The notes beneath the pieces were generated by a model. That model did not search any database. It saw only the letters and a list, made by a program, of their open reading frames with translations, and was not told the origin of the DNA. A DNA stretch of 64,000 nucleotides from Aneurinibacillus sp. REN35. GTDB lineage: Bacteria; Bacillota; Bacilli; Aneurinibacillales; Aneurinibacillaceae. A program made the position numbers and the translations under genes. Of the stretch, positions 41,817-50,942 are shown in pieces; the first letter of the stretch is position 1, and every line of letters starts with the position of its first letter. The stretch is taken from NCBI RefSeq assembly GCF_041379945.2, contig NZ_JBFTXJ020000002.1:517838-581837 (forward strand), written 5' to 3'.

Positions 41817-42629
41817 ATGTATAAAATGGTTGCGATTGATATGGATGATACGCTGCTCACAGATGAACTTACGATTACACCGGGAACAGTGGATGCCATT
41901 GCACATGCAATGAAAGCAGGTGTTATGATCACTCTGGCAACCGGGCGTATGTTTCCCTCCGCTCTTCCCTTCGCATCACAGCTTGGTCTGAATGTCCCTG
42001 TGATTACGTATCAAGGAGCCATTGTGAAAAACATCGCCGGAGATGCGACGATGTATGAACGGTTTGTGACACCGGATATCTCCCGTCGATTAATTGAGAT
42101 TGCGCATAAGAAGGATCTGCACCTGCAAGTCTATCAAGACGATATTCTCTACTGCGCTAGGGAGAATGACAAAATTCAGCGCTACGCTAAAATCGCCGGG
42201 GTGCCATACACGATTGAAGAGGATCTAAGCCGCCTATGCGACCGAGCGTTTACTAAGCTGCTGTATTACGATGAACCGGAGATAATTGATCGCCTTGCTG
42301 ATGAACTGCGTGAAGAATTTGGCGATGCGGCGCATATTACTAAATCCAAGCCGTATTTTCTTGAAGTGATGCATCCGGAAGCCAACAAAGGACGTGCGGT
42401 ACTCCACTTAGCTCAGACACTCGGTATTAAACAGTCTGAGATCATTGGGATTGGCGATAGCTATAATGATCTGGATCTAATTTCGGAGGCCGGACTTGGT
42501 GTGGCAATGGGAAATGCTCCCGATGACGTAAAGCAGCTCGCTGATTATGTCACGTATTCCAATAATGAAGAGGGCGTACGCCACGTTCTTGAAAAGTTCG
42601 TACTTTCAGATCAGCGCCACTCCTTCTAA
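41817..42629 (+). CDS. Cof-type HAD-superfamily phosphatase
   Basis: A 270-residue HAD IIB hydrolase. Motif I is AIDMDDTLLT with the nucleophile Asp and acid Asp. Motif II is LATGR, motif III holds Lys in NKGRAVLHL, and motif IV is GIGDSYNDLDLI. The cap lies between motifs II and III. Relatives (YkrA, YwpJ, YitU) act on sugar phosphates or FMN-pathway intermediates; this one is not assignable. The start at 41817 follows GAGGAGGAGGACGATACTCA. Confidence 0.93.
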   Translation: MYKMVAIDMDDTLLTDELTITPGTVDAIAHAMKAGVMITLATGRMFPSALPFASQLGLNVPVITYQGAIVKNIAGDATMYERFVTPDISRRLIEIAHKKDLHLQVYQDDILYCARENDKIQRYAKIAGVPYTIEEDLSRLCDRAFTKLLYYDEPEIIDRLADELREEFGDAAHITKSKPYFLEVMHPEANKGRAVLHLAQTLGIKQSEIIGIGDSYNDLDLISEAGLGVAMGNAPDDVKQLADYVTYSNNEEGVRHVLEKFVLSDQRHSF

Positions 42630-42707
42630 ATTTTTGAAACACTACTCCCTGTTCGCCGCCTTTTCATTTATACTAAATAGAAAAAGAAATTGTCGTTGGG
42701 GGATATA

Positions 42708-43127
42708 ATGAATAGCATTCTGCTTGCCGTAGACGGATCGGCATATGATCATAAGTCCGTCGCGTTTATCAACGAAAAGCTGACCTACGAACCGCAGATT
42801 ACCGTCTATGCAGCCACTGTCCTGCCTGAGATGGATGCTGCACTTCTAGACATCCATCCTCACCTTAAAGAGCAATACAGGGCTCAAGCAGACAAACTGC
42901 TGATAGAGCTCGGACAGACACTCACAAGCAACACAGCCACATATTCACACCATATACTCGAAGGCAGCAATGTAGCGGAACAACTGCTGAACTTGGCGGA
43001 TACGCACGATGTTGGTATGATTATCATGGGATGCCGGGGGCTGAGCAATTATAAAGAGCTAACGTTAGGCAGTGTTAGCTCCGAAGTAATCCGTCGATCA
43101 TCACGTCCTGTCGTCATCGTAAAATAA
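42708..43127 (+). CDS. Universal stress protein (UspA family)
   Basis: A 139-residue single-domain Usp. The start MNSILLAVDGSAYDHKS is the family opening, with the ATP-binding GCRGLSNYKELTLGSVSSEVI (G-2x-G-9x-G[ST] pattern) near residues 110-130 and the final PVVIVK strand. It is a cytosolic dimer that binds ATP and is usually induced by stress. The start at 42708 follows TTGGGGGATATA. Confidence 0.92.
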   Translation: MNSILLAVDGSAYDHKSVAFINEKLTYEPQITVYAATVLPEMDAALLDIHPHLKEQYRAQADKLLIELGQTLTSNTATYSHHILEGSNVAEQLLNLADTHDVGMIIMGCRGLSNYKELTLGSVSSEVIRRSSRPVVIVK

Positions 43128-43165
43128 AAGCAGATTACCCCATACGAGAAAAGGATGACAAAACC

Positions 43166-43354
43166 ATGTATAAAAAACTCTGCTGCTACTGTTTAAAAGT
43201 AAGTATGACTACCGACCATGTGGCTACCGGCGAATGGCAGTGCACACACTGTGGTCGCGATATTACCCATATTCCAGCCGTGTCGTATGAAGACGAGTTC
43301 TCAAAAGAGTATCTGACCAACCTTGTATCGTATAAAAAAGAAGCACCCGTGTAA
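43166..43354 (+). CDS. Small zinc-ribbon protein
   Basis: A 62-residue protein with two CxxC knuckles, LCCYC and CTHC, spaced by about 18 residues. This predicts one bound Zn. The tail is acidic and then basic with no known motif. The gene begins 38 bases after the Usp gene on the same strand and may be co-transcribed. Function unknown. Confidence 0.7.
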   Translation: MYKKLCCYCLKVSMTTDHVATGEWQCTHCGRDITHIPAVSYEDEFSKEYLTNLVSYKKEAPV

Positions 43355-43362
43355 TACACCGC

Positions 43363-43404
43363 TCCGCCCCGCCTATTCTTCTGATAAGGCGGGCGGCTTT
43401 TTAT
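43363..43404 (+). terminator. Terminator after the zinc-ribbon gene
   Basis: GCC-CCGCCT pairs with AGGCGG-GC and is followed by five T. It overlaps the 3' end of the convergent gene. Confidence 0.75.
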
Positions 43405-43672
43405 TCTGCGCCTCCCATGTACGCTGCAATTCATCGACCGTATCCTGCCACGTCTGGCTCTGTCGTAACACAGCCAGCATCTTCTGTACATCTTCTTCTC
43501 CAAGACCTGACGCCAATGCCATATCTTCCATGAAATCAGACGCTGTAATCTTTTCACCCCATTGCACTTTATCCCGATAACGCCCCATCACATCTGAAAT
43601 ATGGCTCCGTGTATCTTCGGCAAGCGCATATGCATCAGCAAATCCTTCAAATGAATAGTATGGATGCTGCAT
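43373..43672 (-). CDS. Hypothetical protein
   Basis: A 99-residue acidic protein, mostly helical, with no motif I recognise (MQHPYYSFEGFADAYALAED, GEEDVQKMLAVLRQSQTWQD). It is supported by its ribosome site GAAGGGAGTAGATAAAG, its length and its own strand position between two transcription units. Function cannot be assigned. Confidence 0.65.
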   Translation of the reverse strand: MQHPYYSFEGFADAYALAEDTRSHISDVMGRYRDKVQWGEKITASDFMEDMALASGLGEEDVQKMLAVLRQSQTWQDTVDELQRTWEAQNKKPPALSEE

Positions 43673-43750
43673 CTTTATCTACTCCCTTCCTCGTTTTCCT
43701 CGTATAAGGTATAGTGTGAGATAAGGCGTATAGCAATATGTACAATGCAC

Positions 43751-43794
43751 AAAAAAGGGCTGCTGGCGTGTACGAAACGCCAACAGCCCTTTCT
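43751..43794 (-). terminator. Terminator of the molybdopterin oxidoreductase gene
   Basis: AAAGGGCTGTTGGCGT pairs with ACGCCAGCAGCCCTTT on the reverse strand, then TTTTGTG. One wobble in a 16-bp stem. Confidence 0.92.
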
Positions 43795-43812
43795 GCAATA
43801 CTTATGATATCT

Positions 43813-45855
43813 TTACAGCTTCTCCACTTCTACACGGGTCGAGAAGAATGTCGCGCCCCCGCCCATATCAGCAAGCCTGCTTGGTGTTAATACATTAACA
43901 AGCTGCTTCGTATTCGGATCGTCCGCCCACAGTCCCTGGCTAACAGCCACACCCGGCAGTACATGATCGGCAACAAACGCAGTCAACTCACATTCGCCAC
44001 GGTGATTATAGACACGAATCTTCTCACCATCCGCAATGCCTCGCTTTTCCGCCTCCTCTACATGCAGATGAAGACGCGGAGTTTTTTCCATCGTTACATG
44101 CTTGGCATTGTTAGAAAACGTTGAGTTCAAGAAGTTATGATTCGGCGCGGATACGAACAATAAAGGGAATGTCTCCTCTTCTTGGATTGGTTCATATGTG
44201 GGAAGCGGCGGGAGCCCCTCCCTCTCCATGCGTGCCGCATACAATTCAATCTTCCCGCTCGGTGTTCCGAGTTCCCCTGGAAACACCGGCTGCTTACTGA
44301 GATCAACCTTTAAGAAGTGCTGTTCCTGCAGTGCTTCATACGTAATGCCTTCAAGATATGGATTGGCCTCACTATCGAGCATCTGACGAATCATCTCTTC
44401 ATCCGTCTCCTTTAATGCCGGCTCTGCAAAACCCATTGCGTCTGCCAGCAAGCGGAATACCTCGATATTCGGCTTACTCTCTCCATATGGTGCAAGAACC
44501 GGCTTGTGCAAGTGCACGTATAGATGCCAGTAAGACGTGTACAGATCCATGTTCTCGAAGGCTGACGTAGCCGGCAGCACGATATCAGCATAGCGTGCTG
44601 TTTCCGTCATAAACAAATCGTGGACGACTGTAAATAAGTCCTCACGCGCGAATCCTTCTCTCACCTTATTCCCGTTCGGTGCAACAACAACCGGATTGCT
44701 GTTATAGACAAAGAGCGAATATAGAGGCGGATCAAGCTCTGTCAGCGCTTCACCAATCTGATTCATATTAACGGAGCGTGTTCTCTCTTTAAGTAAATCA
44801 GGACGCTGCAATGCCGTAAAATTCACCGCAGCATACGCACTATTGCCCTTGATTGCGCCCCCGCCACGCACATGCCACTGCCCAGTTAAGGCAGGGAGAC
44901 AGGAGACTGTTCGGACAAACATACCGCCATTGTCATGATGCTGCGGCCCATTGCCGATGCGAATAAAGGATGGCGATGTCTCGCCATACATGCGAGCCAA
45001 CTTATAAATATCCTCTACCGGTACCTTCGTAATGGCAGATACCGTAACAGGATCATATTGTTTGACATGCTCTCGCAATTCTTCATAACCTACCGTATAG
45101 TCAGCAAGAAACGCTTCATCTACCAAATTTTCTGTAAATAACACATGCATCATCCCAAGAGCAAGCGCCGTATCTGTACCCGGCAGAATCGGTATGAACC
45201 AATCCGCCCACCGGCCTGTCTGGTTTTTATGTACATCGATAACGATGACTTTGGCCCCCCGCTTGCGTGCCTGCTGTGCCAATGCAACCTGATGCATATT
45301 CGTACTAACCGCATTGCAGCCCCAGAAGATAAATAACTCCGTATCCACGGTCTCTTCCGGATCTGTACCGAAGCTTCCGCCCATTGTATACGCATAACCA
45401 ACTGTTCCAGCAGACGTACAGATGGTACGTTCTAGCTGGCTGGCACCTAAATGGTTGAAGAAGCGACGATCCATTCCTTCGACATTCAAAATGCCCATAT
45501 TGCCATAGAAGCTGTATGGCATGATACTTTCTGCGCCATGCTCCGCGATGATCGTCTTCCACCTTGCTGCAATCGTTTTGATTGCTTCCTCCCACGTGAT
45601 GCGCTCGAACTTTCCTTCGCCTTTAGCACCTACGCGTTTCATCGGGTAGGCAAGACGCTTAGGATCATGAATACGTGCCGGCATATTCCGCACCTTGTTG
45701 CAAATGGCCCCCTGCGTCACCGGATGTGTAGGATCGCCCTCGATCTTAACAATTTTTCCATCCTTCTTGTGAACAAGCAAACCACACGTATCCGGGCAAT
45801 CGAGCGAGCATACGGAAGGGAAAATACCATCCTTTTGTGCAACATATGAAGTCAT
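43813..45855 (-). CDS. Molybdopterin-dependent oxidoreductase, YoaE-like
   Basis: A 680-residue member of the DMSO-reductase superfamily, the length of B. subtilis YoaE. The N-terminus binds a 4Fe-4S cluster through Cys in CSLDCPDTCG and AICNK. Residues around GNGPQHHDNGG and ENMDLYTSYWHLYVH belong to the molybdopterin domains. The C-terminal MoCo-binding domain has NHNFLNSTFSNNAKH. The site of the Mo ligand is RTICTSAG, suggesting Cys. It lacks a Tat signal and is cytosolic. The electron donor and substrate are unknown. The start at 45855 follows AGAGGTGAGAAAT. Confidence 0.9.
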   Translation of the reverse strand: MTSYVAQKDGIFPSVCSLDCPDTCGLLVHKKDGKIVKIEGDPTHPVTQGAICNKVRNMPARIHDPKRLAYPMKRVGAKGEGKFERITWEEAIKTIAARWKTIIAEHGAESIMPYSFYGNMGILNVEGMDRRFFNHLGASQLERTICTSAGTVGYAYTMGGSFGTDPEETVDTELFIFWGCNAVSTNMHQVALAQQARKRGAKVIVIDVHKNQTGRWADWFIPILPGTDTALALGMMHVLFTENLVDEAFLADYTVGYEELREHVKQYDPVTVSAITKVPVEDIYKLARMYGETSPSFIRIGNGPQHHDNGGMFVRTVSCLPALTGQWHVRGGGAIKGNSAYAAVNFTALQRPDLLKERTRSVNMNQIGEALTELDPPLYSLFVYNSNPVVVAPNGNKVREGFAREDLFTVVHDLFMTETARYADIVLPATSAFENMDLYTSYWHLYVHLHKPVLAPYGESKPNIEVFRLLADAMGFAEPALKETDEEMIRQMLDSEANPYLEGITYEALQEQHFLKVDLSKQPVFPGELGTPSGKIELYAARMEREGLPPLPTYEPIQEEETFPLLFVSAPNHNFLNSTFSNNAKHVTMEKTPRLHLHVEEAEKRGIADGEKIRVYNHRGECELTAFVADHVLPGVAVSQGLWADDPNTKQLVNVLTPSRLADMGGGATFFSTRVEVEKL

Positions 45856-45920
45856 ATTTCTCACCTCTGCTTTTATACTAATAACACCACCAAAAACTCT
45901 GCTATAGACAAACTCTGCAC

Positions 45921-45971
45921 AAAAAAGCCTGCATTTGATAGTACTACTGTAAATCAAATACAGGCTTTTGT
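45921..45971 (-). terminator. Terminator of gnd
   Basis: AAAAGCCTG-N-ATTTGA pairs with TCAAAT-N-CAGGCTTTT, with T-run on the reverse strand. It lies about 45 bases after the gnd stop and upstream of the oxidoreductase promoter. Confidence 0.88.
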
Positions 45972-46015
45972 CACCGGTCAAACGGGTAAAGTGTCTATTT
46001 CAGTTGTATTTTGTA

Positions 46016-46912
46016 CTATTTACTTACCACCGCATGTCCGCCAAACTCATTACGCAAGGCGGCAACAACCTTACCGTGGAACGTGTCATCTTCAAGCGAG
46101 CGGAACCGCATAAATTGTGACATGGCAATAACCGGAGCGCTTGCCTGCAGTTCCATCGCAGTCTCTACAGTCCAGATGCCCTCTCCCGATGAATGCATCA
46201 CCCCTTTAATGTGATCAAGATGCGGCTGCTTCGAGAATGCATTCTGCATCAACTCCATCAGCCAACTGCGGATCACTGAACCGTGATTCCATACCTTTGC
46301 CACCGCTTCATAATCGTAATCAAATTGGCTCTTATCAAGAATTTCAAAACCTTCGCCAATTGCCTGCATCATCCCATATTCAATACCATTGTGCACCATT
46401 TTTAAGAAATGTCCACTTCCTGCGGCCCCTGTTTTAAGAAAGCCGTTCGGAAGCGAAATGCTTTCAAATAATGGAGTAATATGTTCAAGCGCCTCCGGGT
46501 CGCCTCCGACCATCGTACATACGCCATGACGCGCACCATCCGTGCCGCCGCTTGTCCCGCAATCGACAAAGCGAATGCCTTTTTCTTTAAGCTGCGCATA
46601 ACGAACGAGCGTGTGCTTATAATTCGAATTTCCCGCATCGATAAGAATGTCACCAGCCTCAAGCAGCCCGCCCATCTCTTGTATCACTTGGCTTGTAATT
46701 TCACCGGCCGGAACCAGCATAATAACGGTACGCGGCGCTTCGAGCTGCTTGATGAGGGCGGACAGCGAATCAACACCGATAGCCCCCGCTTCCGTAATGC
46801 TTTGTACATGTTCACGTATAGCATCATATGCGACAACGTCATGTTCGTGATCTAGCATGTTCAAGGCCAGATTGTACCCCATTTTCCCAAGTCCGATTAA
46901 TCCTACTTTCAT
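46016..46912 (-). CDS. gnd: 6-phosphogluconate dehydrogenase (decarboxylating), short form
   Basis: A 298-residue short-type Gnd, the class of B. subtilis YqeC, often NAD-dependent. The Rossmann motif is GLIGLGKMGYNLA. Substrate contacts include DAGNSNYKHT, DCGTSGGTDGARHG and KMVHNGIEYGMMQAIGEG with the catalytic Lys. It converts 6-phosphogluconate to ribulose 5-phosphate and CO2. It is 37 bases downstream of gluconokinase, forming a gluconate degradation unit. Confidence 0.93.
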   Translation of the reverse strand: MKVGLIGLGKMGYNLALNMLDHEHDVVAYDAIREHVQSITEAGAIGVDSLSALIKQLEAPRTVIMLVPAGEITSQVIQEMGGLLEAGDILIDAGNSNYKHTLVRYAQLKEKGIRFVDCGTSGGTDGARHGVCTMVGGDPEALEHITPLFESISLPNGFLKTGAAGSGHFLKMVHNGIEYGMMQAIGEGFEILDKSQFDYDYEAVAKVWNHGSVIRSWLMELMQNAFSKQPHLDHIKGVMHSSGEGIWTVETAMELQASAPVIAMSQFMRFRSLEDDTFHGKVVAALRNEFGGHAVVSK

Positions 46913-46949
46913 TGTCTGTCACTCCTTCTGTGTATCTGATCTTCTTATG

Positions 46950-48491
46950 CTAACCTAACATCTTACGCTGAAAAGCGGCGATGCTTTCGTATTCATCTTC
47001 AAGCTTGCGCATAATGCGCAAATAGATAGGCAAAAGCTCTCTATAGATGCCTGCATGCTCCGGGTTCGGTACATGGTGATGCGTTGCCCCCACCATCTCA
47101 GCCGCTACATTAAGCGTATCCACCTCACCAAGCGCATACATCCCAAGAACAACCGCACCTAAACAGGAGCTCTCGTAGTCTTTTGGCACATATACATCCT
47201 GATGAAAAATATCAGCCATCATCTGCCGCCACAGCGAAGAACGAGAAAAGCCTCCTGTTGCTTGAATCTGCTTTGGTGCAAGGATACGTTCTTTAAGCGC
47301 CAGAAAAACCGTATACAGGTTAAAAATTACGCCTTCAAGCACGGCACGAATCATATGTTCTTTCTTATGATGCAGCGTCAGACCAAAAAACGAGCCGCGG
47401 GCGTTCGCGTTCCAGAGCGGCGCACGTTCTCCTGCAAGGTACGGGTGAAAAAGCAGACCGTCAGCGCCGGGACGGACATTTTCTGCGATCCGGGTCAGCA
47501 CTTCATATGAGCTAATTCCCAGCCGCTTAGCTGTCTCAACCTCAGATGCAGCCAGCTCATCCCGTACCCATCGCAAGGTCATTCCCCCATTGTTAACAGG
47601 ACCGCCAATCACCCAATGCCGCTCAGTTAAGGCATAACAGAATATCCGTCCTTTCGGATCGGTAATCGGCTTATCGACAATCGTGCGAATCGCACCGCTT
47701 GTCCCGATCGTTACCGCTACGATGCCGGTCTCAACGGCCCCTACTCCTACATTAGACAGCACACCGTCACTTGCACCGATAATGAAAGGAGTCTCGGCAC
47801 CAAGCCCCGTCTCTTCGGCCGCCCATGCATCAAGCCCACGCATACAATGAGTGGTCGGAACGGGCATGGACAACTGCTCTGCTGTAATGCCGGCCAGGGC
47901 CAATGCTTCTTCGTCCCAATTCAGTTCTTCAAGATTGAACAGCCCCGTTGCTGATGCAATGGAGTAATCGATCACATATTGTTTGAATAGCTGATAGTAT
48001 ACATACTCTTTAATAGAAATAAATTTTGCTGCCCGCTTAAACACATTAGGCCATTCGTCGCGAAGCCATGCGATCTTAACGAGCGGTGACATCGGATGAA
48101 TCGGCGTTCCGGTACGACGATAAATCTCCTGTCCATTCCGCTCTTCCTTAATCATCTCCGCCCAAGCTGTACTGCGGTTATCCGCCCATGTAATGCAACG
48201 GGTAATCGCCTGGTGCGATTCATCCACCGCAATGACGCTGTGCATAGCAGAACTAAATGAAACGAAGCGAATCTGCGCCGGAGCAGCACCGCTACGCCGT
48301 ATAATTTGTTTGAGCACCTCAAGAACAGCTCTATAAATCACATCAGGGTCTTGTTCTGCTGTAGACGGCGTCGGCGTATGCAGCGGATACTCTACGGCAT
48401 GTTTTGTCAGCGCCTGCCCCTTCTCTGAGAACAGAACAGCTTTTGTACTTGTTGTTCCAATATCAATACCGATACAGTAGCTCCTACTCAC
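46950..48491 (-). CDS. gntK: Gluconokinase (FGGY family)
   Basis: A 513-residue FGGY kinase. The start IGIDIGTTSTKAVLF binds phosphate; GASDGVLSNVGVGAVETG and FLATGGFSRS-like QATGGFSRSSLWRQMMADI follow. The text and length match GntK of Bacillus, which phosphorylates gluconate to 6-phosphogluconate. It forms an operon with gnd. The usual partners gntR and gntP are not next to it. The start follows AAGGAGGCAGCCTTGT. Confidence 0.93.
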   Translation of the reverse strand: MSRSYCIGIDIGTTSTKAVLFSEKGQALTKHAVEYPLHTPTPSTAEQDPDVIYRAVLEVLKQIIRRSGAAPAQIRFVSFSSAMHSVIAVDESHQAITRCITWADNRSTAWAEMIKEERNGQEIYRRTGTPIHPMSPLVKIAWLRDEWPNVFKRAAKFISIKEYVYYQLFKQYVIDYSIASATGLFNLEELNWDEEALALAGITAEQLSMPVPTTHCMRGLDAWAAEETGLGAETPFIIGASDGVLSNVGVGAVETGIVAVTIGTSGAIRTIVDKPITDPKGRIFCYALTERHWVIGGPVNNGGMTLRWVRDELAASEVETAKRLGISSYEVLTRIAENVRPGADGLLFHPYLAGERAPLWNANARGSFFGLTLHHKKEHMIRAVLEGVIFNLYTVFLALKERILAPKQIQATGGFSRSSLWRQMMADIFHQDVYVPKDYESSCLGAVVLGMYALGEVDTLNVAAEMVGATHHHVPNPEHAGIYRELLPIYLRIMRKLEDEYESIAAFQRKMLG

Positions 48492-48975
48492 AAGGCTGCC
48501 TCCTTACTTTTGTTCCCTTCACTTATACCACAAGATCAAGCAGTACAATAAAGAACAGCGCCAAAATGGAAAGAATCGTCTCCATCATTGTCCGCTGTAA
48601 GGATGTTCTTTCACTATATAAAATTTTCTTTCATATTTGCTATAAAAAAAGCAGATTTTTAACCTGCCCGCTGGGACGGCTTGCGGATAAGGTGTTTAAT
48701 AGCGCTTCATTGTAATGGATTCTCTGATTTTATGTAGATTCGCAAGCGTCGGCTCCTGTTATTTGGCTGCTGTCCATTCTCCACGGCTTCCTCCTACGAT
48801 TTATGCTTATTCTTCTCGTACTATTCTACATATAACCTCTAGACAGGAAAACACCCCCCTTCAAACGGGGATACAGGAGGGTTCAAAAGCGATTAAAAGA
48901 TGGGGGGAACGGGTAAAAATGGGTAGCAGCAGGGACATGACGGATAGAGCGATATTGAAGTGAAGGAGGAGAACA
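48492..48975. other. 484-base intergenic region
   Basis: No supported gene lies here; short frames have no ribosome site or homology I can see. It contains the gntK promoter region on the left and a sigma-B-like promoter near 48891-48916 on the right. A weak hairpin, GCAG...CTGC with seven T on the reverse strand, lies near 48640-48665. Confidence 0.6.
48891..48916 (+). promoter_or_regulatory. Sigma-B-like promoter of the YflT gene
   Basis: GATTAA and GGGTAA are spaced by 14 bases, each differing at one position from the sigma-B consensus GTTTAA and GGGTAT. The start would be about 55 bases before the YflT start codon. YflT is a known general stress gene. Confidence 0.5.
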
Positions 48976-49359
48976 ATGAATACGCAACCATTCGTACACA
49001 TTGTCGACGAAATGTACCAGGTAGAGCACATTGTCCGCTACCTAAAAGAAAAAGGCTATCAAAAAGATGACATCTATATCATGATGCGTAGTGAAAAGCA
49101 GCAGATCAAGATCGCTAAAGAAACTGAAATGACACCGCTCTCGCTTGATAAAAGCTTCTGGGACGAGCTAACAAGCTTCTACGCTACCCGTGAAAAAGAG
49201 ATGGCTGATCATCTTGTCCGTCTCGGCGTCCCTGAAGAGGATGCCAATCGCTATGTTGCCGAGCTGGCTCAGGACTACCGCAAAATTCTTTTGTTGGCCA
49301 AAACAAAAGAAGCCGATGAGAAAAGCCTGCGTGAATACATTGCCACCCTTGGCTCATAA
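48976..49359 (+). CDS. YflT-domain general stress protein
   Basis: A 127-residue protein with the general-stress YflT fold: HIVDEMYQVEHIVRYLKEKGY, then LVRLGVPEEDANRYVAELAQ and ILLLAKTKEADE. In B. subtilis, YflT belongs to the sigma-B regulon; here a matching promoter lies upstream. It is cytosolic. The molecular function is not known. The start follows AAGGAGGAGAACA. Confidence 0.88.
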   Translation: MNTQPFVHIVDEMYQVEHIVRYLKEKGYQKDDIYIMMRSEKQQIKIAKETEMTPLSLDKSFWDELTSFYATREKEMADHLVRLGVPEEDANRYVAELAQDYRKILLLAKTKEADEKSLREYIATLGS

Positions 49360-49371
49360 TCCTATCACACA

Positions 49372-49412
49372 ACAATGCCGTATCAGTTACATCGTAACCA
49401 ATACGGCATTAT
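49372..49412. terminator. Convergent terminator between YflT gene and serC
   Basis: AATGCCGTAT-CA-GTTAC pairs with GTAAC-C-AATACGGCATT. T residues follow on the forward strand. Confidence 0.85.
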
Positions 49413-49432
49413 TCTGTGTTTCAAGCTATTGA

Positions 49433-50533
49433 TTAGCTGTGCTTCTTCTGAAAATCGTTCATAAACTCACTCAGCGCTTTGCAGCTCTCATACGGAACCG
49501 CATTATATGTGGATGCACGGCAGCCGCCTACGGAGCGGTGGCCATTCAATCCGACAAATCCGGCCTGTTTTGCTTCAACTAGGAACTGCTTTTCCAGCTC
49601 TTCTGAAGCGAGACGGAATGTAATATTCATAAGGGAACGGCTCTCTTTTTCCGCATGTCCCTTGTAGAAGCCTTGGCTTTGGTCGATCGCATCATAGATC
49701 AAACCGGCTTTTTCCTGGTTTTTCTTCTCAACAGCCGCAAGTCCTCCCTGCTCCTTCGCCCATTCAAGCACCAGGCCCAGCATGTAAATACCAAAGGTTG
49801 GCGGCGTATTATAAAGCGAATTGTTTTTGACATGCGTATCGTAGCGCAGCATGGTCGGTACGTTCGCCGTATTGGCCCGCTCTAGCATATCCGGACGAAG
49901 AATCGCTACCGTAACACCGGAAGGCCCTAGATTCTTCTGCGCTCCCGCGTAAATCATCGCAAACTGGCTCGCATCGATCTGATGAGACAGAATATCGCTT
50001 GACATATCAGCGATCAAAGGCACATCGCCTGTATCGGGGAACGTAAACCACTCGGTACCAAAAATTGTGTTATTGGATGTGACATGAATATAGGCGGTAT
50101 CGTCTTTATATTTTAACTCATCAAGCGTTGGAATCCGGTTATAGTTCGTATCTTTAGTTGATGCCACTTCATATGTGTCACCGATCATTTTCGCTTCTTT
50201 CAGCGCCTTCTCCGACCAAGCCCCTGTCATGACATAGCCTGCTTTCTTACCTTGTGGCAGGAAGTTCATCGGAATGGTGGCAAATTGTGTGCTGGCACCA
50301 CCCTGCAGGAATAGAACATGGTACTCTTCCGGGATGTTCAGCAGCTCTTTGAGAGAAGCGATCGCTTGATTATGTACGCCTTCATATGCTGCGCTGCGAT
50401 GGCTCAGCTCCATAACAGACATGCCGGTGCCTCTGAAATCAATCAGTTCCTGCTGCGCCTTCTCCAGTACAGCAAGAGGCAAAGCAGACGGACCCGCATT
50501 AAAATTATACGCACGCTGTGCCTGTTTCAACAT
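49433..50533 (-). CDS. serC: Phosphoserine aminotransferase
   Basis: A 366-residue class V PLP enzyme that makes phosphoserine from 3-phosphohydroxypyruvate. The start YNFNAGPSALP is diagnostic, followed by MSVMELSHRS, LFLQGGASTQF, DMSSDILS and the Schiff-base Lys in AGAQKNLGPSGV. The C-terminal GHRSVGGCRASTYNA block completes the match. Length is normal. The gene stands alone with a TATAAT (50588-50593) about 55 bases upstream of the start and GGAGTGAGAAG as ribosome site. Confidence 0.96.
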   Translation of the reverse strand: MLKQAQRAYNFNAGPSALPLAVLEKAQQELIDFRGTGMSVMELSHRSAAYEGVHNQAIASLKELLNIPEEYHVLFLQGGASTQFATIPMNFLPQGKKAGYVMTGAWSEKALKEAKMIGDTYEVASTKDTNYNRIPTLDELKYKDDTAYIHVTSNNTIFGTEWFTFPDTGDVPLIADMSSDILSHQIDASQFAMIYAGAQKNLGPSGVTVAILRPDMLERANTANVPTMLRYDTHVKNNSLYNTPPTFGIYMLGLVLEWAKEQGGLAAVEKKNQEKAGLIYDAIDQSQGFYKGHAEKESRSLMNITFRLASEELEKQFLVEAKQAGFVGLNGHRSVGGCRASTYNAVPYESCKALSEFMNDFQKKHS

Positions 50534-50942
50534 CTCTTCTCACTCCTTGATTAAGTTACAAACTTTGTATCTATCCTACACCTAAATATTATAAAAGAAA
50601 AGAGATGTTTTCATAATCGAAGAAAAACATACGGAAAAATTACGATAATCGACAATTATTCGCTTATAAAATAAAAAAACACGGCAAAATCCGAACATTA
50701 CCTTCATACGGGCGTAACGATTTTCAGACATCTAAATATTTCCTTGCATTAATTGTAAAAATATGGAATATTAATACTAAGTATATCTTCTATGTCCGCT
50801 CAATTATTTTTATCAGGTAACAAAAATAGCAATGATTCACCTTTAAACAAGAACGTATATTCGGTATAATAAAGACAAACACATTACATAGTGTATCAGT
50901 ATGATTGATCTTATATGCGTAACCCAAAGGGAGGAACGAATC
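50534..50942. promoter_or_regulatory. 409-base divergent promoter region
   Basis: This AT-rich gap has no gene. The leftward serC promoter has TATAAT at 50588-50593, and the rightward promoter has TATAAT at 50865-50870. Neither has a good -35 box. No riboswitch or T-box pattern is visible. Confidence 0.55.

Noticed and set aside
48404..48715. Forward frame overlapping gntK
   Set aside because: It is antisense to the conserved kinase start and has no support of its own.
48715..48963. 82-residue forward frame
   Set aside because: No ribosome site, no recognisable domain, and it overlaps the sigma-B-like promoter.
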